Origin: Sphingopyxis sp. UBA6723
GTDB lineage: Bacteria > Pseudomonadota > Alphaproteobacteria > Sphingomonadales > Sphingomonadaceae
DNA length: 20,902 nucleotides
Assembly (NCBI RefSeq): GCF_002454115.1
Contig: NZ_DKIH01000003.1
Span: 67,998-88,899, forward strand
Direction of reading: 5' to 3'
Positions 14,928-20,902 of the stretch are shown piece after piece (position 1 is the stretch's first letter; each line of letters starts with the position of its first letter). The translations under genes were made by a program, and so were the position numbers. The notes under the pieces were generated by a model that was not told the origin of the DNA, made no database searches, and saw nothing but the letters and a program-made list of their open reading frames with translations.

Positions 14928-16298
14928 TCAGGCGGCGACTACTCCGAACAAATCATGCTCGTCGGCATCCTCGATCGCGACGTCGACGATATCGCCCGCC
15001 TTCAATGTCGCGGCGACATCGCGCAGATAGACATGCCCGTCGATTTCGGGCGCGTCGGCTTGTGAGCGGCCGGTCGCGCCGATGCTGCCATCTTCATCCG
15101 CTTCGCCGACTTCGTCGATGATGACCGGCATCGTGCGGCCGATCTTGGCTTCGAGCTTGGCGGCGCTGATCGCGGCGGTCTTTTCCATGATGCGCTGGTA
15201 GCGCTCTTCCTTCAGTTCCTCGGGAACCTGATCGTCGAGCGCGTTCGCTTGCGCACCGGCGACGGGTTCGAAGCGGAAGGCGCCGACGCGGTCGAGTTGC
15301 GCTTCGTCGAGCCAGTCGAGGAGATATTGGAAATCGGCCTCGGTCTCGCCGGGGAAGCCGACGACGAAGCTGGAGCGGATTGCGATGTCGGGAGCGATGG
15401 CGCGCCAGTTTTTCAGCCGTTCGAGCACCTTGGCTTCGTTGGCGGGGCGCTTCATGCGTTTGAGGACGCTCGGACTCGCGTGCTGGAAGGGGATGTCGAG
15501 ATAGGGCGTGAGCAACCCCTCGGCCATCAGCGGGATCACCGCGTCGACATGCGGGTAGGGATAGACATAGTGGAGGCGTACCCATGGGGCGCGGCCTTCG
15601 CTGGTCTGGAGCTGGCCGAGTTCGCGCGCGAGGTCGGTCATATGGGCGCGGACTTCGCGGCCTTTCCACTGACGCGGATCGTGGCGGGTGTCGACGCCGT
15701 AGGCCGAGGTGTCCTGGCTGATCACCAGCAGTTCCTTGGTCCCCGCAGCGACCAGCTTTTCGGCCTCGCGTAGCACCGCGTCGATGCGGCGGCTGACGAG
15801 CTTACCGCGCAGGTCAGGGATGATGCAGAAGGAGCAGCTGTGGTTGCATCCTTCGCTGATCTTCAGATAGCTGTAGTGGCGCGGCGTCAGTTTCAGCCCG
15901 CCTTCGGGGACCAGATCGACGAACGGCCCCTGGGTCGGCGGCGCGGCGTCGTGGACCGCATCGACGACCTGCTCGTACTGATGCGCGCCGGTGACCGCGA
16001 GGACGTTCGGAAAACGCGCGCGGATGACGTCGGCTTCATTGCCCATGCAGCCGGTGACGATGACGCGGCCATTTTCGGCCATCGCTTCGCCGATCGCCTC
16101 AAGGCTTTCTTCCTTTGCCGAGTCGAGGAAGCCGCAAGTGTTGACGAGCACGACGTCGGCGCCCGCATAATCGGGCGACAGGCCGTAACCGTCGGCGCGC
16201 AGCTTGGTGAGAATCCGTTCGCTGTCGACCAATGCCTTGGGGCAGCCGAGCGAAACCATGCCGACCTTCGGCTGGGAGGGGAGGGTTTTGACTGTCAT
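14928..16298 (-). CDS. rimO: Ribosomal protein S12 methylthiotransferase
   Basis: A 456-residue radical-SAM enzyme that adds a methylthio group to the conserved Asp (D88 in E. coli) of ribosomal protein S12. The N-terminal UPF0004 domain binds an auxiliary 4Fe-4S cluster through C19 (SLGCPKALVDSE), C55 (NTCGF) and C84 (GCMGN). The radical-SAM cluster ligands are C151, C155 and C158 in GCNHSCSFCIIP. The motif SLGCPKALVDSERI distinguishes RimO from MiaB. A C-terminal TRAM domain follows, about 385-456. The length is normal. No strong ribosome site is seen before the ATG at 16298. A REP-like repeat separates it from the alpha/beta hydrolase gene upstream. Confidence 0.96.
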   Translation of the reverse strand: MTVKTLPSQPKVGMVSLGCPKALVDSERILTKLRADGYGLSPDYAGADVVLVNTCGFLDSAKEESLEAIGEAMAENGRVIVTGCMGNEADVIRARFPNVLAVTGAHQYEQVVDAVHDAAPPTQGPFVDLVPEGGLKLTPRHYSYLKISEGCNHSCSFCIIPDLRGKLVSRRIDAVLREAEKLVAAGTKELLVISQDTSAYGVDTRHDPRQWKGREVRAHMTDLARELGQLQTSEGRAPWVRLHYVYPYPHVDAVIPLMAEGLLTPYLDIPFQHASPSVLKRMKRPANEAKVLERLKNWRAIAPDIAIRSSFVVGFPGETEADFQYLLDWLDEAQLDRVGAFRFEPVAGAQANALDDQVPEELKEERYQRIMEKTAAISAAKLEAKIGRTMPVIIDEVGEADEDGSIGATGRSQADAPEIDGHVYLRDVAATLKAGDIVDVAIEDADEHDLFGVVAA

Positions 16299-16352
16299 GA
16301 TTGCGGGCGCGCATAGGGGATTTTTTGGGGTTTGTCACGCGGGCGCTTCTGG

Positions 16353-16453
16353 CGTCATTGCGAGGAGCGAAGCGACGCGGCAATCCCCAGCTGCCGAAGG
16401 GGAGTGACGATGGCTGGAGATTGCTTCGTCGCCTTCGGCTCCTCGCAATGACG
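16353..16453. repeat. REP-like inverted repeat (CATTGCGAGGAGCGAAGCGAC type)
   Basis: The left arm (16353-16385) starts CGTCATTGCGAGGAGCGAAG and the right arm (16419-16453) is its near-perfect inverse, ending CTCCTCGCAATGACG; the arms differ by small insertions. Such repeats are scattered between genes in many alphaproteobacteria. It lies in the 159-nt gap between the alpha/beta hydrolase stop and rimO, and the transcript could fold into a long hairpin that ends or stabilises the hydrolase mRNA. Confidence 0.85.
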
Positions 16454-16457
16454 TTGG

Positions 16458-17162
16458 TTATTTCCCCGCCAGCGTATCTGCGACGATCCGCCAGACCTTC
16501 GGATTGATCCCCAAACCCAGATGCGTGCTGTCGACTTTGATGTTGCGCGCCTGGTCGTTGTAGATATCGACAGCGATATCCGGCCCGACGATGCCATCGC
16601 GGTCCGAATAGATGACCGTCAGCGGCTGGGTCAGGCCTTTCAGGTTGCGCGCGTGGATGTCGCGTTCGATCGCGTCGAAATCGCGGCCCGCAAAGCGCTG
16701 CGCGAGCGCGGTATATTTGGGGCCGCCGATGATCGGGGTGCCCATGGTGATGATCTCGCGGACAAGCATGGGATAGGCGCGCGCGGTTTCGCGGGCGATG
16801 ACGCCGCCAAGGCTCCAGCCAATCAGGGTGAGCGGGGCGCCGTCGGCCTTGACCAACTCGGCGGCCTGCGCCGCAAAGCGTTCGACGTCGGCGGCGACGC
16901 GGCCTTGGTTGCGGCCCATGCCCCAGTCGCGGACCTGATAGCCCAGGTGGCGCAGATATGCCTCCAAAGGGCGCATCGAGAGTTCGGAGGCGCCGTAACC
17001 GGGCAGCAGCGCGACGGGTCGCCCGTCTCCGCGCGGGGCGCCGATCAGGTGATAGCCCGACAGGCCGTAGCGCAGCATGTCGAACGGCAGCGTGAGTTCG
17101 CCCAGCTGCGCCAGCCGGGTAGGGGGCTTTAACCCTTGGGGCAGCGGAACGTCGCGGGGCAT
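16458..17162 (-). CDS. Alpha/beta hydrolase, lipase/esterase-like
   Basis: A 234-residue cytosolic protein without a signal peptide. The alpha/beta-hydrolase core is clear: VALLPGYGASE (50-60) near the oxyanion hole, the nucleophile elbow GWSLGG with S117, an acidic residue in YSDRDGIV (D187 or D189) and the catalytic H214 in STHLGLG. MGTPIIGGP (140-148) is typical of the group related to PGAP1-like and triacylglycerol-lipase-like esterases. The substrate is unknown. The gene ends 4 nt from the right arm of a REP-like repeat and is divergent from the DUF423 gene (69 nt between starts). It may be transcribed with rimO. Confidence 0.87.
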   Translation of the reverse strand: MPRDVPLPQGLKPPTRLAQLGELTLPFDMLRYGLSGYHLIGAPRGDGRPVALLPGYGASELSMRPLEAYLRHLGYQVRDWGMGRNQGRVAADVERFAAQAAELVKADGAPLTLIGWSLGGVIARETARAYPMLVREIITMGTPIIGGPKYTALAQRFAGRDFDAIERDIHARNLKGLTQPLTVIYSDRDGIVGPDIAVDIYNDQARNIKVDSTHLGLGINPKVWRIVADTLAGK

Positions 17163-17231
17163 CGCCTTCTCCCTGTCATCGGTTTACAGCTTGGCGGATT
17201 GGTGCGGCATTGCAAGCGGATAGGGTGACAG

Positions 17232-17561
17232 ATGAGCATAGGGGTCTTTGCGGCAGTTTCAGCGGCGATTGCGGTGGCGGCGGGGGCGTTTGGCGCGCAT
17301 GGCGCGGCGGGACAGCAGGAGGCCGAATGGCTGCGCACCGGCGGCATGTATCAGTTGATCCACGCGGTCGCCGCATTGGCGATCATGGGCGTGGCGCGCG
17401 GACCGGCGATCATGTTGCTGGTCGGTGCGGCGATTTTTGCCGCCAGCCTCTATGCGATGGCGCTCGGCGCGCCGCGCTGGCTGGGGGCAGTGACGCCTAT
17501 CGGCGGCGGGTTGCTGATCATCGGGTGGCTGTGGGCGGGTTGGCGTTACTGGCGAGGTTAG
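17232..17561 (+). CDS. DUF423 family small membrane protein
   Basis: A 109-residue inner-membrane protein of the DUF423 family (E. coli YgdD relative). It has four predicted helices at about residues 3-22, 40-55, 58-76 and 84-104, with the conserved GAFGAHG (18-24), QLIHAVAAL (41-49) and VTPIGGGLLI (87-96). The function of the family is unknown. GGGTG lies about 5 nt before the ATG. It is a single gene, divergent from the hydrolase gene. Its TAG (17559-17561) overlaps the TAA of the convergent potassium-channel gene, so the two coding regions share 17558-17561. Confidence 0.92.
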   Translation: MSIGVFAAVSAAIAVAAGAFGAHGAAGQQEAEWLRTGGMYQLIHAVAALAIMGVARGPAIMLLVGAAIFAASLYAMALGAPRWLGAVTPIGGGLLIIGWLWAGWRYWRG

Positions 17562-18625
17562 CCGCCGGGTACGCTTGCTTCGCACTCTTCGCAGCGGATA
17601 ACCTCGACGATCAGGTCGCCGACGGCGAGGCTTTGCGCTTCGGGCTCCCAGAAGCCGAAGGGCTTGCCGCTGCGATAGATGCGCAGCCCGCGCCCTTCGC
17701 TGGCGAGCTGGTCGATGCTCCGCCCGATTTCTTCCGCGGCGACGGGACGTTCGCGCAATTGGACCCGTCCGCCGATGCTGGCAAGGTCGGCCATATAATC
17801 GGCAACATGCGCGCCCTGCGCCGATCCGGCGAGCAGCAGGCCGGTAAAGCTGACCGGGTTGATGACATTGTTCGCGCCTGCCTGGCGCGCCAGCAACTCG
17901 TTATCCTGAGCCCGAATGACGACGCTGATCGGCACCTTGGGCGACAGGTGGCGGACGGTCAGCACCATCAGGATCGACGTGTCGTCGCGCCCCGCCGATA
18001 CCAGCACCGATTGCGCCCGCGCGATATGGACGTCGATCAGCGTGTCGTCGTTCGACGCGTCGCCCTGCAGCACGTTGCAGCCCATCGCCTCGGCCTCGGC
18101 AATGCGCGACGCCGACTGGTCGATGACCACGATGCAGGCCGGATCGGTGCCGCGCGCGATCAGTTCCTTCACTGCCTCGCTGCCGCTGACGCCGAAGCCG
18201 AGGACAACGATATGGTCGGTGAGCTTTGCCTGGATGCGGGCCATGCGCCATTTTTCCCATGTGCGTTTGAGGACGAAGTTATAGGCGGTGCCCACAAAGA
18301 TAAAGAGCACCGCGATGCGGATCGGGGTGACGATCACCGCCTCGATCAGGCGCGAACGGTCGGACACCGGATGAATGTCGCCGAACCCTGTCGTCGTCAC
18401 CGAAATCATCGTGAAGTAAACGACGTCGAGAAAGCTGATGTGGCCGTCGTGGTTGTCCTTCAGCCCTGCCCGGTCGATCCAATGCACCAGCACGACGATG
18501 CCGATCAGAAAAAAGGCGAGGCTGAGCCGCGCGAGGACGTCGGCCCACACCGGCCATTTGCTCGCGCGTTTGAGCGGCTGGAAGCGGTGGTGCAGCTTCA
18601 GTTTGGTGGAGGTCTTGCGGCTCAT
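17558..18625 (-). CDS. Two-helix potassium channel with RCK (TrkA-N) domain
   Basis: A 355-residue ion channel protein of the 2TM-RCK (MthK-like) layout. TM1 lies at about 29-49, the pore helix and filter TTTGFGD at 77-83 and TM2 at about 93-116. The RCK domain begins at about 137 with HIVVLGFGVSGSEAVKEL, a Rossmann NAD-type site, and VLQGDASND follows. The C-terminal part resembles a second RCK or TrkA-C half. The filter reads TTGFGD where K+ channels usually have T-V-G-Y-G-D; Phe for Tyr is tolerated in several prokaryotic channels, Thr for Val less often. Regulation by a nucleotide or ion is expected from the family. It lies 33 nt after surE on the same strand. Confidence 0.9.
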   Translation of the reverse strand: MSRKTSTKLKLHHRFQPLKRASKWPVWADVLARLSLAFFLIGIVVLVHWIDRAGLKDNHDGHISFLDVVYFTMISVTTTGFGDIHPVSDRSRLIEAVIVTPIRIAVLFIFVGTAYNFVLKRTWEKWRMARIQAKLTDHIVVLGFGVSGSEAVKELIARGTDPACIVVIDQSASRIAEAEAMGCNVLQGDASNDDTLIDVHIARAQSVLVSAGRDDTSILMVLTVRHLSPKVPISVVIRAQDNELLARQAGANNVINPVSFTGLLLAGSAQGAHVADYMADLASIGGRVQLRERPVAAEEIGRSIDQLASEGRGLRIYRSGKPFGFWEPEAQSLAVGDLIVEVIRCEECEASVPGG

Positions 18626-18658
18626 GGTGGTGCTTGTGCCAAAGCCGATGGGCGAAGG

Positions 18659-19429
18659 CTAGCCCGCCGAATGATAAGCCCCACGCAGCGCCGCCAGCGA
18701 CGCGTCATGCGTCAGATCGAGCTGGAGCGGGGTGACCGAGATATAGCGGTCGTCGATCGCCTCCAGGTCACTGTCATGCCCCGGCGAATGTTCGATGCCG
18801 TGCAGCCCGAACCAGTAATAGCGGTAACCGCGCGGGTCGGTGCCCTCGACGATCGAGCCGCGGCCATAATCGTGGAAACCCTGGCGGGTGACGCGGATAC
18901 CGCGGACGTCGGCGGCGGCGATCGCAGGGAAGTTGATGTTGATCAGCGTGCGCGGCGCCATGTCCATCGCGAGCAGCGGGCGCAGCACTTTTGCGCCCCA
19001 TATTTCTGCGGGCTCGAAGGGGACGGTGTCGCCCATGCCTTCCTTGGCATAAACCTGGCTGAGCGCAATCGAGAGAATGCCCGCCAGCGCGCCCTCGATC
19101 GCCGCCGATACGGTGCCTGAGTAAGTCACGTCATCGCCCAGATTTGCGCCGCGGTTGACGCCCGACAAGATCAGGTCGGGCTTTTCCGGCATCAGCTTGC
19201 TGATCGCCATCATCACCGAATCGGTCGGGGTCCCGCTGCACGACCAGCGCTGCGGGCCATGGTCGCGAATGCGCACCGGGCGCGACAGGGTGAGCGAGTG
19301 ACCGGCGCCCGATTGTTCCTCGGCAGGCGCGCACACCCAGATGTCGTCGCTGAGCTGGCGCGCGATGGCTTCGAGAATGGCGAGGCCGGGGGCGTAATAG
19401 CCGTCGTCGTTGGTGAGGAGGATGCGCAC
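18659..19429 (-). CDS. surE: 5'/3'-nucleotidase (survival protein)
   Basis: A 256-residue metal-dependent phosphatase acting on nucleoside 5'- and 3'-monophosphates. The GTG at 19429 is chosen so that the protein begins VRILLTNDDG, as SurE proteins do. Metal ligands D8, D9, S40 (in EEQSGAGHS) and N92 (SGVNRGANLG) are present. A longer frame from 19483 adds only 18 residues translated from the neighbouring repeat arm, and is rejected. A purine-rich GAGAGA lies about 10 nt upstream. serS precedes it (96-nt gap holding an inverted repeat), an order common in alphaproteobacteria. Elsewhere pcm often follows; here a K+ channel gene does. Confidence 0.95.
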   Translation of the reverse strand: MRILLTNDDGYYAPGLAILEAIARQLSDDIWVCAPAEEQSGAGHSLTLSRPVRIRDHGPQRWSCSGTPTDSVMMAISKLMPEKPDLILSGVNRGANLGDDVTYSGTVSAAIEGALAGILSIALSQVYAKEGMGDTVPFEPAEIWGAKVLRPLLAMDMAPRTLININFPAIAAADVRGIRVTRQGFHDYGRGSIVEGTDPRGYRYYWFGLHGIEHSPGHDSDLEAIDDRYISVTPLQLDLTHDASLAALRGAYHSAG

Positions 19430-19449
19430 GTTTATGGTCTCTCTTTCTT

Positions 19450-19521
19450 CGTCACCCCGGACTTGATCCGGGGTCCATGACACCGCGGCCGCATGGGCCC
19501 CGGATCAAGCCCGGGGTGACG
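19450..19521. repeat. Inverted repeat of the GTCACCCCGGACTTGATCCGGGG type
   Basis: Two 29-nt arms (19450-19478 and 19493-19521) are inverse copies with two mismatches, separated by 14 nt. The left arm starts CGTCACCCCGGACTTGATCC. Each arm also holds a smaller dyad (CCCCGGA/TCCGGGG). It sits between serS and surE on the same strand, and in the transcript would form a long, stable hairpin that could attenuate read-through into surE. Confidence 0.88.
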
Positions 19522-19525
19522 CGTA

Positions 19526-20806
19526 TTATCTGGTGGGCGTCAGTTTCGTGATCCCGCCCATATAAGGCAGCAGCACATCGGGAACGATGACACTGCCATC
19601 CGCCTGCTGATAATTCTCCAGCACCGCCACCAGCGTGCGGCCCACGGCCAACCCCGACCCGTTCAGCGTATGGACAAACTCGTTGCCCTTCGCGCCCTCG
19701 CGCCGGAAACGCGTGTTCATGCGCCGCGCCTGGAAATCGCCACAGTTCGAGCAGCTCGAAATTTCCCGGTAGCTATTCTGTCCGGGCAGCCACACCTCAA
19801 GGTCATAGGTCTTGCGCGCCGCAAAGCCCATGTCGCCGGCGCAGAGCAGCATCTTGCGATAGGGCAGCTCCAGCGCTTCGAGGATCGTTTCGGCGGCGCG
19901 GGTTTTGCGTTCGAGTTCGGCGTCGCTGTCTTCGGGACGGGTGATCGAAACCAGCTCGACCTTCCAGAACTGGTGCTGGCGGATATAGCCGCGCGTGTCG
20001 CGCCCCGCCGATCCGGCTTCGGAGCGGAAGCAGGGGGTCAGCGCGGTCATGCGGATCGGCAGGTCGGCCTCGGGCAAAATCTCTTCGCGCACCGCGTTGG
20101 TCAGGCTCATTTCCGAGGTCGAGATCAGCCAGCGGCCGTCGGTGGTCTGGAACAGATCCTCGCGGAATTTGGGCAGCTGCGTCGTGCCGAACGCCGCCTC
20201 GTCGCGCACCATCAGCGGGGTGGCGCATTCGGTGTAGCCCGCCTCGATCGTCTGCTTGTCGATCATGAATTGCCCAAGCGCACGTTCGAGCCGCGCCATC
20301 TGGCCGCGCAGGAACGCAAAGCGCGCGCCCGACATCTTGGCCGCGGTCTCGAAATCGAGGCCGAGCGCGGGCGCGAAGTCGGCGTGCTCCTGCGGTGGGA
20401 AGTCAAAGCTGCGCGGGGTGCCCCAGCGCGCAATTTCCACATTGCCGTCCTCGTCTTCGCCGTCGGGGACATCTGCGGCGGGCAAATTGGGGAGCGCGGC
20501 GAGCCTGTCGTGCAGCGCGGCCAGCTGTTCGCGCTCGGCATCTTCTTTCGCGGGTAGCGACGTCTTGAGTTCGGCAACCTCGGCCTTCAGCGCCTCGGCC
20601 TTGTCCTTGTCGCCGCTGGCCATCGCCTGGCCGATAAGCTTCGAAGCTTCGTTGCGGCGCGCCAGCGAGGCCTGAATTTCGGTCTGCAGCGCGCGCACCG
20701 ATGCGTCGGCGGCCAGAATGGCGGCGGACAGGGGTTCGAGGCCGCGGCGCGCGAGGCCGACGTCGAAGGCTTGCGGGTCATCCCGGATCAGGCGGATATC
20801 GTGCAT
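19526..20806 (-). CDS. serS: Seryl-tRNA synthetase
   Basis: A 426-residue class II aminoacyl-tRNA synthetase that charges tRNA-Ser (and tRNA-Sec where present). The ATG at 20806 gives the typical start MHDIRLIRDDPQAF; an upstream extension to 20878 is translated from repeat-like DNA and is rejected. Residues 25-100 form the antiparallel coiled-coil tRNA-binding arm, rich in Ala, Lys and Glu. Motif 2 appears as CFRSEAGSAGRDTRGYIRQH with QFWKVE after it, and motif 3 as LNGSGLAVGRTLVAVLEN. The length is normal. The surE gene follows after 96 nt, so a serS-surE(-channel) transcript is likely. Confidence 0.97.
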   Translation of the reverse strand: MHDIRLIRDDPQAFDVGLARRGLEPLSAAILAADASVRALQTEIQASLARRNEASKLIGQAMASGDKDKAEALKAEVAELKTSLPAKEDAEREQLAALHDRLAALPNLPAADVPDGEDEDGNVEIARWGTPRSFDFPPQEHADFAPALGLDFETAAKMSGARFAFLRGQMARLERALGQFMIDKQTIEAGYTECATPLMVRDEAAFGTTQLPKFREDLFQTTDGRWLISTSEMSLTNAVREEILPEADLPIRMTALTPCFRSEAGSAGRDTRGYIRQHQFWKVELVSITRPEDSDAELERKTRAAETILEALELPYRKMLLCAGDMGFAARKTYDLEVWLPGQNSYREISSCSNCGDFQARRMNTRFRREGAKGNEFVHTLNGSGLAVGRTLVAVLENYQQADGSVIVPDVLLPYMGGITKLTPTR

Positions 20807-20858
20807 GGGCGCGCTATGGCGTTGCCGGGCAAGCGGTGCAAGCCTGTCCTTTTGTGAT

Positions 20859-20885
20859 CCTCCCTGTGGCGAAGCCACGGGGAGG
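20859..20885. repeat. Hairpin repeat, CCTCCCTGTGGC/GCCACGGGGAGG
   Basis: CCTCCCTGTGGC (20859-20870), GAA and GCCACGGGGAGG (20874-20885) form a 12-bp stem with one mismatch. It lies upstream of serS and is followed by GGGACCGC to the window end, resembling the short hairpin repeats common between sphingomonad genes. It probably continues beyond the window. Confidence 0.6.
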
Positions 20886-20902
20886 GGGACCGCCGCCGCA
20901 GG

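Noticed and set aside
17210..19120. A 636-residue open frame on the + strand
   Set aside because: It is antisense to the K+ channel and surE genes, which have clear catalytic or structural motifs. Its composition (Asp/Arg/His-rich, no domain) is typical of the shadow frame in GC-rich coding DNA.
19430..19483. Upstream ATG extending SurE by 18 residues
   Set aside because: The extra residues are translated from the inverted-repeat arm, and SurE proteins start directly at the (M/V)RILLTNDDG segment.
20807..20878. Upstream start extending SerS by 24 residues
   Set aside because: The extra residues come from repeat-like DNA, and SerS proteins start at MHDIRLIR-type sequence.
1..20902. tRNA/rRNA genes, CRISPR arrays, transposases, integrases or phage genes
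   Set aside because: None seen on reading both strands; the only repeats are three intergenic dyads.

Overview
This GC-rich window has densely packed genes, GTG starts and two families of intergenic inverted repeat typical of alphaproteobacteria. Its gene set (type 2 ArgC, a DUF4403 lipoprotein, a NlpC/P60 protein with a GTG start, a DUF47-PiT phosphate module) fits a sphingomonad, most likely a Sphingopyxis-like member of the Sphingomonadales. The genus is inferred from protein style and was not tested by a search. I see no rRNA, tRNA, CRISPR array, prophage or insertion sequence; this looks like chromosomal backbone with a few accessory modules.

Layout. 1-331: 3' end of dnaN (beta clamp). 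365-2506 (+): a small module of four-helix membrane protein, DGPF/YCII protein and ECF42-type sigma factor with a long C-terminal extension, preceded by a candidate ECF42 promoter. 2487-3842 (-): membrane-anchored PQQ-type sugar/sorbosone dehydrogenase, overlapping the sigma gene tail to tail. 4025-4240 (+): small orphan protein. 4291-7654 (-): M17 aminopeptidase, NlpC/P60 peptidase and argC, closely spaced. 7710-9496 (+): DUF3298-type lipoprotein and an SDR oxidoreductase. 9503-11041 (-): Baeyer-Villiger-type flavin monooxygenase. 11147-13379 (+): phosphate module. 13380-17162 (-): DUF4403 lipoprotein, rimO and an alpha/beta hydrolase. 17232-17561 (+): DUF423 membrane protein. 17558-20806 (-): K+ channel, surE and serS.

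The most interesting part is the phosphate module. One reading frame joins an N-terminal NUDIX hydrolase domain (diphosphoinositol-polyphosphate-phosphohydrolase-like) to a complete DUF47/PhoU-like domain, and 15 bases later comes a PiT phosphate transporter. The upstream region holds a near-canonical PHO box (two CTGTCAT-type repeats at 11-bp spacing) and a third identical repeat exactly 22 bp further on. Inside the fusion gene, a Shine-Dalgarno-like AGGGG lies 8 nt before an ATG where stand-alone DUF47 proteins normally begin, so the locus may make both the fusion and a separate DUF47 protein. This suggests a PhoB-controlled unit linking hydrolysis of a phosphate-rich metabolite to phosphate uptake.

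The second system is the ECF42 module, where sigma factor, DGPF protein and membrane protein appear to form one operon under a promoter resembling the motif described for this sigma group. The rest is mostly housekeeping: replication (dnaN), arginine synthesis (argC), translation (serS, rimO), nucleotide turnover (surE), peptide turnover (M17, NlpC/P60) and ion transport.
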